Source: Thiothrix litoralis
Lineage (GTDB): Bacteria > Pseudomonadota > Gammaproteobacteria > Thiotrichales > Thiotrichaceae
Length of the DNA stretch: 64,000 nt
Assembly (NCBI RefSeq): GCF_017901135.1
Contig: NZ_CP072801.1
Span: forward strand, 2,973,501 to 3,037,500
Reading direction: 5' to 3'
Below, one piece after another: positions 58,464 through 64,000 of this stretch (positions are counted from its first letter, which is position 1; the number at the start of each line of letters is the position of its first letter). Position numbers and translations under genes: made by a program. The notes below the pieces were generated by a model that saw only the letters and a program-made list of their open reading frames with translations, was not told the DNA's origin and made no database searches.

Positions 58464-59510
58464 TCAGTTCACGCAATAATGACGGAACATCGCCTCCTGC
58501 AAACCTGCCACCACCTTAAACATCACCTTCAGATGATGGCGCTCCTCACTCGATAAATCAGCCAATAGCAGCAAATTATCCGGCGCGATACCCTGCTGAA
58601 TTTGCCGTACCTGATGCTGCAAGCGCAAACCGCCGATGCAGTCCAACGCCTCAATCAGATCGTGGGCATCCCCTGCATTCATCACCCCGTGGCTTGCCAG
58701 TGCCAGCAGCCTTGCGGCGGTATTCACCTCCGGCAAACCCTGCGCCAGCGCATACACCCGTGCCATGTCGATTACCGGCACGACACCGCCTTTCTTCAAG
58801 TCTATGACCTTTTCGCCATTCGTGTTGCGCTGCGATGAAAATCCTCCCCAAAAACGCAGGGGTGGGTGGAATGACCGGGCGTTCTCTGCCAGCAAAATCT
58901 GAAACAATTCATGACTGTGGGTGCGTGCCAACAGATCATCCCGTAAGTCATGCCACAAACTGGCTTCCCCATAAATACCGCGCAAGTCAAAAAAGATGGT
59001 GGCATTCAACAAGGCCAGGGGTTCCGGCGTTTCGATCCAATGACGGAATTGCGCTTGCCATACATGCAGCGGTTGTCGCCATTGCGGGTTGGTCGCCATG
59101 ATATTGCCGGGGCAATACACATACCCACAGGCTGCCAGACCATCACTGACAAATTGCGCGACTTGCAAGAAATATGCATCGTGTCGTTCTGGCTGGAAGG
59201 TATCCGCCAGAATCATGGCGTTATCCTGATCCGAATGGGCGCTTTGCTCGTTACGCCCCATCGAACCCGCCACAATAAACGCATAGGGAATCGGTGGGCT
59301 GCCAAAACGTGCCTCCGCCAATACCAGCAGACGCTGGGTAATGGCCTGCCCGCATTGACTGAGGGTATACACGGCATCGCCAGAGGCAACACCATTCTGA
59401 ACCATCTGCACCAATACCGCTGGCAAACGCTGGCTAAAACCGACCAAAGCCGCCACATCGGGGGCTGCGCCAATATCGTTGCTTAACACCTGCGCATGAT
59501 GGGTATACAT
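58464..59510 (-). CDS. DUF294 nucleotidyltransferase-like protein lacking the sensory half
   Basis: 348 residues. GlnD-like nucleotidyltransferase core: PYAFIVAGSMGRNEQSAHSD then QDNAMIL, with the GS...D-x-D type active site; then CGYVYCPGNIMATNPQWRQP and a C-terminal substrate-binding-like helical domain. It aligns throughout with the last 350 residues of the protein encoded at 59532 but has no cyclic-nucleotide-like or CBS domains. AAGGAG lies 6 bases before the start. Probably a tandem duplicate. Confidence 0.85.
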   Translation of the reverse strand: MYTHHAQVLSNDIGAAPDVAALVGFSQRLPAVLVQMVQNGVASGDAVYTLSQCGQAITQRLLVLAEARFGSPPIPYAFIVAGSMGRNEQSAHSDQDNAMILADTFQPERHDAYFLQVAQFVSDGLAACGYVYCPGNIMATNPQWRQPLHVWQAQFRHWIETPEPLALLNATIFFDLRGIYGEASLWHDLRDDLLARTHSHELFQILLAENARSFHPPLRFWGGFSSQRNTNGEKVIDLKKGGVVPVIDMARVYALAQGLPEVNTAARLLALASHGVMNAGDAHDLIEALDCIGGLRLQHQVRQIQQGIAPDNLLLLADLSSEERHHLKVMFKVVAGLQEAMFRHYCVN

Positions 59511-59531
59511 GCAGCTCCTTGAGTTAGACCT

Positions 59532-61403
59532 CTAACGGAAACGGTCAGCCTGATAACGGCTTGCCATACTATCCTGCATGGTGGAAATCACTTCAAACGC
59601 GTCCTTCAAGTGGCGGCGTTCCAATGCAGACAGCTCTTCTGGCGGTACATGGTTATTGGGTTTCAGGCCATTTTCAATCTGCTTGGCCTGATGCTGTAAA
59701 CGTACCATACTGATGAATTCAAAGGCATCACGCAAATCATCCACCGTACTAGGGGTCATACCACCCGCTTCAGCAATCGCATCCAGCCGTTCCCACGTAT
59801 TGATCGGGGAAAGGCCACTCGCCAAGGCGTACAGCCGCGCCATGTCGATCACCGGCACAACACCGCGTTTTTTCATGTCCATGCCCTTTTCGGCGTCGGC
59901 GTCTTTGCTATCCTTATCCAGCACAAAGCCCCGGAAGAAACCCACCGGCGGTTTATGACTGAGAGCATTGCCCGCCATGAAAGCCTGGAACCGGGTCTGT
60001 ACTTTGGTTTTCACCAGAATGTCAGCCTGCAAATCCTCCAGCAAACGCTTGTCACCGTGCAGACAACGCAGGTCAAAGAAAATACTGGCGTACATCAACG
60101 CTTTGGGCTGCGGGCTTTCGATCCAGTTAGTGAAGTAATCGCGCCACACCGCCAACGGTTGCCGCCACTGGTCATTGGTCGCCATCACATTGCCGGGGCA
60201 ATAAATATAACCACAAGCATCCAGCCCATCACTGACGTATTTGGCAACAGCACGGAAGTAATCGCCATGTTCGGCTTCGTTGTAGGCATCCGACAAAATC
60301 ATGCCGTTATCCTGATCAGAATGCGCAGTCTGTTCGCGCCGCGCCATCGAACCCGCCACAATGAAAGCATAAGGCACGGGTGGTACACCAAACTTTTCTT
60401 CGGCCATCACCAGCAAACGCCTCGTAATAGCTTGACCAACCGAGGTAATCGATTGCCCAATATCGTTGGCGGGCAGGCTCTGTTTCACCAAACTCACCAG
60501 CATTTTCGGCAGATTTTTACTGAGTTCTGCCAGCCGCGCCACGTCGTTAGCCGCAAAAATATCGCCGACCAGATACACCGCACTGCTGCTTTGGGTACGC
60601 AACAAATCACTAGCCGACACCACGCCGACCACATCACCATTCTCCACCACCGGCAGATGGCGGATATTGCGGCGAGACATTAGCAGCAAAGCTTCTGATG
60701 CCTGATCACGCGGCGCAAGCGTCAAAGGGTTGAGGGTCATAATGTCAGCAATCGGTGCATCCACACTACGACCTTCTGCCACCACACGCTTGCGGAAATC
60801 CACATCCGTCACAATGCCGCATAAACCGCCATCATCGCCCGTCACCATCACGGTTTGGGTATCGAACTCATTCATCTGGCGGGCAACTTGCTGGATGCTG
60901 TCGCTTTTGCCCACCAGCATCGGCAGCTTCATCAGGTCACGCACGTGCATCGCCACCAGTGCTAAACCATCATTGCCCCGGATTTCCTGAAGCGCATGGC
61001 GCAAACGTTCTGGCTTGCGCTCAGAAAAATACTGGCGCACCCCTTCAAAGCGTTCCAACACAGACAAAAACAGCTCACCCGGCACGGCATACAGCAAGGT
61101 ATCTTCAATCGCCTGCACCGTCATGCTGACCTTGCCACCGCGCATTACCGAACGGTAGCCAACCCAGTCACCCTCGCCGAAACGCCCGTACCAATCGCCA
61201 CTTTGCAGCAGCACATCCACCGCCCCGGCTCGAATCAGGAAAGCGAAGGGGTTTTCTGCACCGATGCTCAATATATCCGTCCCTTGCGGGACACGCTGGA
61301 TTTGCACCGCACGGGTAAGCTCATCCAGCACATCCGCTGGAAGCTCGGTTAACGGGGAGCATTTCGCCAAATAATCACGGATCGCAAGCTGTTCAATATC
61401 CAT
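59532..61403 (-). CDS. cNMP-binding-like, CBS-pair and DUF294 nucleotidyltransferase protein
   Basis: 623 residues from MDIEQLAIRDYL at 61403 (GGAGG nine bases upstream; the frame itself opens at 61520). Order: cyclic-nucleotide-binding-like domain (15-145; FAFLIRAGAVDVLLQSGDWY), CBS pair (170-295; VMVTGDDGGLCGIVTDVDF and RNIRHLPVVENGDVVGVVSA), then GlnD-like nucleotidyltransferase (VAGSMARREQTAHSDQDNG) and helical substrate-binding domain. Such proteins often sit with symporters and an exonuclease; partners are lost here. The nucleotide ligand is unknown. Confidence 0.9.
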   Translation of the reverse strand: MDIEQLAIRDYLAKCSPLTELPADVLDELTRAVQIQRVPQGTDILSIGAENPFAFLIRAGAVDVLLQSGDWYGRFGEGDWVGYRSVMRGGKVSMTVQAIEDTLLYAVPGELFLSVLERFEGVRQYFSERKPERLRHALQEIRGNDGLALVAMHVRDLMKLPMLVGKSDSIQQVARQMNEFDTQTVMVTGDDGGLCGIVTDVDFRKRVVAEGRSVDAPIADIMTLNPLTLAPRDQASEALLLMSRRNIRHLPVVENGDVVGVVSASDLLRTQSSSAVYLVGDIFAANDVARLAELSKNLPKMLVSLVKQSLPANDIGQSITSVGQAITRRLLVMAEEKFGVPPVPYAFIVAGSMARREQTAHSDQDNGMILSDAYNEAEHGDYFRAVAKYVSDGLDACGYIYCPGNVMATNDQWRQPLAVWRDYFTNWIESPQPKALMYASIFFDLRCLHGDKRLLEDLQADILVKTKVQTRFQAFMAGNALSHKPPVGFFRGFVLDKDSKDADAEKGMDMKKRGVVPVIDMARLYALASGLSPINTWERLDAIAEAGGMTPSTVDDLRDAFEFISMVRLQHQAKQIENGLKPNNHVPPEELSALERRHLKDAFEVISTMQDSMASRYQADRFR

Positions 61404-61529
61404 CACACCATTCCTCCAAGCATTCATTTGTGCAAAGCAGCATACCATGCTGCGAAAGCGCTTCTTTTGCTTTATAGCAAGGAAATAGGGAAAATTGAAT
61501 TTGCCACAAATACTTCGCACGGAGCAATT

Positions 61530-62555
61530 ATGAATTACCGCAGGACATTGAGTGAGTTAGAGGTTAACGCCATCAAGTGGTGGCCTAAGGAATTGGAAGC
61601 CGAAGTGGCAAGCCAAAGCGCTGTACAGCTTTTGCTGGCAACCCAAGAAAAATTCCTCAGCATCCTGAAACTGTCCGGTAACTCACCCGAACAGATATTT
61701 GCTGTGCTGGAAGCCTCGGGGATGCCTGCCAATTTATTCCTAAAGCATTTGGTCACACTCGCAGACTACGGCGGAGAAGCTATCCAACGGCTAGGGAGGG
61801 AATTCGCGTCTGTATTTCCCACGAATACCGCCCAAGAACCGTATTTTGAATATTTCCGTCAAGGAGAGCGTCACGAGTATATTTTTAAAGCACTACCCAT
61901 CAAAGGTTTGGGTAATGCCAAACTCCATCTTGACGGCATTGCCATTTCCAAATTGACGGGGATGACCCCACTGCATCATGACATGATCATGATTTTGCTG
62001 TACGCAGCCACTTCGGAACAAGCTCATCTTGCAGCACTGGAAAAATGCGAAATTGGCATATTGCTCGGCGATGATGCCGCACTTGATAAATATGTACGCG
62101 AAAAATACATCCACGTCAGCCGCATAACTACCGGGGCAAATACCAATACACTCGGCCAAATTGCCCAGCGCTATGTTGTCGAGTTGCTTGAAAAGCAATT
62201 GCAAAACGGTTATAGCATTACCCGTAATGGCAAAATCCTCCTGCAAGGTTATGAAAAAACCGATGAAATGCCCTTTGATGCTGTTATCACCCGCAACGGC
62301 AAGAGCGTGGGCATTGAAGTCAGTTTTCAAGTGACCACCAACAGCGTTATTGAGCGTAAATCTGGTCAAGCTGATGCCCGTCAGCGCCTGATGCACCAAA
62401 ACGGTCATAAAATCGCCTATGTATTGGATGGGGCTGGTAATTTCCAGCGCTCATCGGCTGTAGGTACTATCTGTCAATTCAGCGATTGCACCGTTGCCTA
62501 CTCAGAAGCTGAAATAGGCGTTTTGGCGAATTTCATTCGGGAGGTTCTGGCATGA
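61530..62555 (+). CDS. Type II restriction endonuclease (family not named)
   Basis: 341 residues from MNYRRTLSELEVN at 61530 with GGAG before it; the frame opens earlier at 61428 but overlaps the divergent gene. The C-terminal part has a PD-(D/E)XK-like core: DEMPFDAVITRNGKSVGIEV then SFQVTTNSVIERKSGQADAR and AYVLDGAGNFQRSSAVGTIC. These segments recall type II enzymes paired with C5 methyltransferases. The stop overlaps the methyltransferase start (ATGA), which fixes it as its partner. Recognition sequence not readable. Confidence 0.8.
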   Translation: MNYRRTLSELEVNAIKWWPKELEAEVASQSAVQLLLATQEKFLSILKLSGNSPEQIFAVLEASGMPANLFLKHLVTLADYGGEAIQRLGREFASVFPTNTAQEPYFEYFRQGERHEYIFKALPIKGLGNAKLHLDGIAISKLTGMTPLHHDMIMILLYAATSEQAHLAALEKCEIGILLGDDAALDKYVREKYIHVSRITTGANTNTLGQIAQRYVVELLEKQLQNGYSITRNGKILLQGYEKTDEMPFDAVITRNGKSVGIEVSFQVTTNSVIERKSGQADARQRLMHQNGHKIAYVLDGAGNFQRSSAVGTICQFSDCTVAYSEAEIGVLANFIREVLA

Positions 62556-63862
62556 TGCGTTTTGTTGATTTATTTGCAGGCATTGGCGGTATCCGACTTG
62601 GCTTTGAACAGACCATGCAAGCATTGGGTATCCCCTGCGAGTGTGTCCTCTCTTCTGAAATTGACAAGCACGCACAAGACACTTACGCCCTGAATTTCGG
62701 TGAAAAACCGCAAGGGGATATTTACGCGATCCAGGAATTCCCTGAATTTGATTTCCTGTTGGCTGGTTTCCCCTGCCAACCATTTTCATACGCGGGCAAG
62801 CAACAAGGTTTCGGCGATACGCGGGGAACCCTGTTTTTCCAGATTGAACGGATATTGCGTGACTACAAACCCCAAGGCTTCTTACTGGAAAATGTGCGCG
62901 GGCTGACCACACACGACAAAGGCAGAACCTTCAAGACCATCATCCAGCATTTGGAAGCACTGGGTTATGGTGTCGAATACCTGTTACTGAATGGCTCCAG
63001 TTTTGGTATCCCACAAAATCGGGTGCGGGTGTATATCGTCGGTGTTTACCAAGGTAAGCCACGCTTATCGCTGCAATCCGATTTAGGGGCAGCAGATTCC
63101 CACAAATTCAAGGACAAACTGGCACAATCCAGCCTGTTTGAGCAAACATACCCGTTCAAAGTGGTACGGGATATTCTCGAACCGAACCCAAGCCCGGTAT
63201 ATGACTGCACACCTGATTTCGTTTCGCGGCTACTACGCATGGTTGATGGCAAGGCTGAAAACCTGCACGGCTACCGGATGATTGACCACCGTAATGGCAA
63301 TTCCATCCACTCGTGGGAACTGGGCATCAAGGGCGAGTGCAATGACGATGAAATTGCCTTCATGAATGCCCTGATTGCCAACCGTCGCAAAAAGCATTTC
63401 GGCGCAGACCAAGACGGCAAAAAACTGACGCTGGAACAAATCAAAACCTTTTTCAACCCACCCAACCTGTCTGCCGTTATGCAAGGGCTGCTGAAAAAGG
63501 GCTACCTGAAAGACCACGGCGGCACATTCAACCCGGTAGCAGGCAATATGTCATTTGAGGTGTTCAAATTCCTTGACCCTGAGAGCATTTCTATCACATT
63601 GGTGAGCAGCGACGCGCACAAACTGGGCGTTGTCCATAACGGTCGGGTACGGCGTATTACTCCACGGGAATGCGCCCGTTTGCAGGGTTTCCCGGATACG
63701 TTCACCCTCCATCCCCAAGATACCCATGCTTATCGCCAATTTGGTAACTCTGTTTCAGTTCCCGTGATCAAGGAAGTATTGCTCGACCTGTTTCAAGGGG
63801 CAGGTAAAAATCTGGGATCCACGACAGGGAAATCCATTGAGTTATGCGGCTTGGCTGCTTAA
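62552..63862 (+). CDS. C5-cytosine DNA methyltransferase
   Basis: 436 residues with the standard motifs: I FVDLFAGIGGIRLGF, IV GFPCQPFSYAGKQQGF with the catalytic Cys, VI LENVRGL, VIII QNRVRVYIVG, target-recognition region at about 190-360, IX RRITPRECARLQGFPDTF and X QFGNSVSVPV. An insert with NRRKKHFGADQDGKK and wHTH-like LKKGYLKDHGG lies in the recognition region. Protects the host against the overlapping restriction gene. Its last 21 bases overlap the convergent waaF end. Confidence 0.95.
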   Translation: MMRFVDLFAGIGGIRLGFEQTMQALGIPCECVLSSEIDKHAQDTYALNFGEKPQGDIYAIQEFPEFDFLLAGFPCQPFSYAGKQQGFGDTRGTLFFQIERILRDYKPQGFLLENVRGLTTHDKGRTFKTIIQHLEALGYGVEYLLLNGSSFGIPQNRVRVYIVGVYQGKPRLSLQSDLGAADSHKFKDKLAQSSLFEQTYPFKVVRDILEPNPSPVYDCTPDFVSRLLRMVDGKAENLHGYRMIDHRNGNSIHSWELGIKGECNDDEIAFMNALIANRRKKHFGADQDGKKLTLEQIKTFFNPPNLSAVMQGLLKKGYLKDHGGTFNPVAGNMSFEVFKFLDPESISITLVSSDAHKLGVVHNGRVRRITPRECARLQGFPDTFTLHPQDTHAYRQFGNSVSVPVIKEVLLDLFQGAGKNLGSTTGKSIELCGLAA

Positions 63863-64000
63863 ACGGGAAATGACTTGTGCGGGGGTAATCTTTTGCAAAC
63901 AGTCAAGATGACCCAGCGGGCATTCGCGTTTGAAACACGGGCTGCATTCCAGCCCAAGGTAGAGGATTTGCGCCTTGTCACTCAAGGGCGGGGTGTAAGT
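63842..64000 (-). CDS. waaF: ADP-heptose--LPS heptosyltransferase II, C-terminal end (cut by window edge)
   Basis: On the reverse strand the frame entering at 64000 reads YTPPLSDKAQILYLGLECSP then CFKRECPLGHLDCLQKI and ends RLSSQAA-stop at 63842. The LxCSPCFxRxCPLGH motif is diagnostic for WaaF-type heptosyltransferases of the LPS inner core. Its last codons overlap the methyltransferase gene by 21 bases, so the tail may have been extended when the restriction system arrived. Confidence 0.88.
   Translation of the reverse strand, partial: TYTPPLSDKAQILYLGLECSPCFKRECPLGHLDCLQKITPAQVISRLSSQAA

Noticed and set aside
59955-60683. 242-codon plus-strand frame opposite the DUF294 gene
   Set aside because: His-rich shadow of the CBS/nucleotidyltransferase gene.

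Overview
The window reads as chromosomal DNA of a gammaproteobacterium, most likely a Thiothrix/Thiotrichales-type sulfur oxidiser. This rests on remembered gene style, not a search: yebC-ruvC order, uup, cmoM, algH-ruvX, hemCDXY, fabA, ubiA and btuM are all of gammaproteobacterial type, and a bactofilin/small-GTPase locus suits a filamentous gliding organism. There are no rRNA or tRNA genes and no CRISPR array that I can see.

Layout. 1-8.7 kb: ruvC (cut by the edge), yebC, a 54-residue rubredoxin, two unrecognised proteins, a TauE-type exporter, a CorC/CNNM-type membrane protein, a beta-CASP nuclease, an FAH-family hydrolase and RNase D. 8.8-9.0 kb: a perfect FNR-type box, a -10 and a terminated structured transcript, a candidate oxygen-controlled small RNA. 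9-12 kb: a secreted serine protease with a dockerin-like tail, coupled to a secreted protein with a cohesin-like domain. 12-18.2 kb: a FUN14-like protein, a secreted acidic protein, two paralogous STAND ATPases and Uup. 18.2-18.85 kb: a graveyard of gene fragments with a second candidate small RNA. 18.9-25.8 kb: cmoM, SCO1, TonB, then a tight operon algH-ruvX-pyrR-cobU-cobT-cobC-cobS. 25.9-34.7 kb: two unknown proteins, cobO, dusC, a BTAD regulator, and a B12 uptake unit (promoter, cobalamin riboswitch, btuB, btuM) followed by cpdA.

36-45 kb is the most intriguing block: a ten-gene minus-strand cluster encoding FimV-like, REC-like, small GTPase, roadblock-like, PAS, PhnD-like, OmpA-like and helix-hairpin-helix proteins, facing a divergent pair (coiled-coil membrane protein, bactofilin). 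I read it as a candidate cell-polarity or envelope-organising module, assembled like MglA/MglB-RomR-bactofilin systems or actinobacterial conservons but with different parts.

45-56 kb: small lipoprotein, thioredoxin-like ferredoxin, ubiA, fabA, SIMPL protein, L31B, an M48 protease abutted by a TnpB-only IS200/IS605-type element, malic enzyme, and hemC-hemD-hemX-hemY. 56-64 kb is accessory: an Rpn-family nuclease flanked by 77-bp direct repeats, a decayed ISKra4-like transposase, two paralogous DUF294 nucleotidyltransferase proteins, a type II restriction-modification pair, and the 3' end of waaF.

B12 is a theme (salvage/assembly cobUTCS, adenosylation cobO, uptake btuB-btuM under a riboswitch, TonB). 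Heme is a second one.
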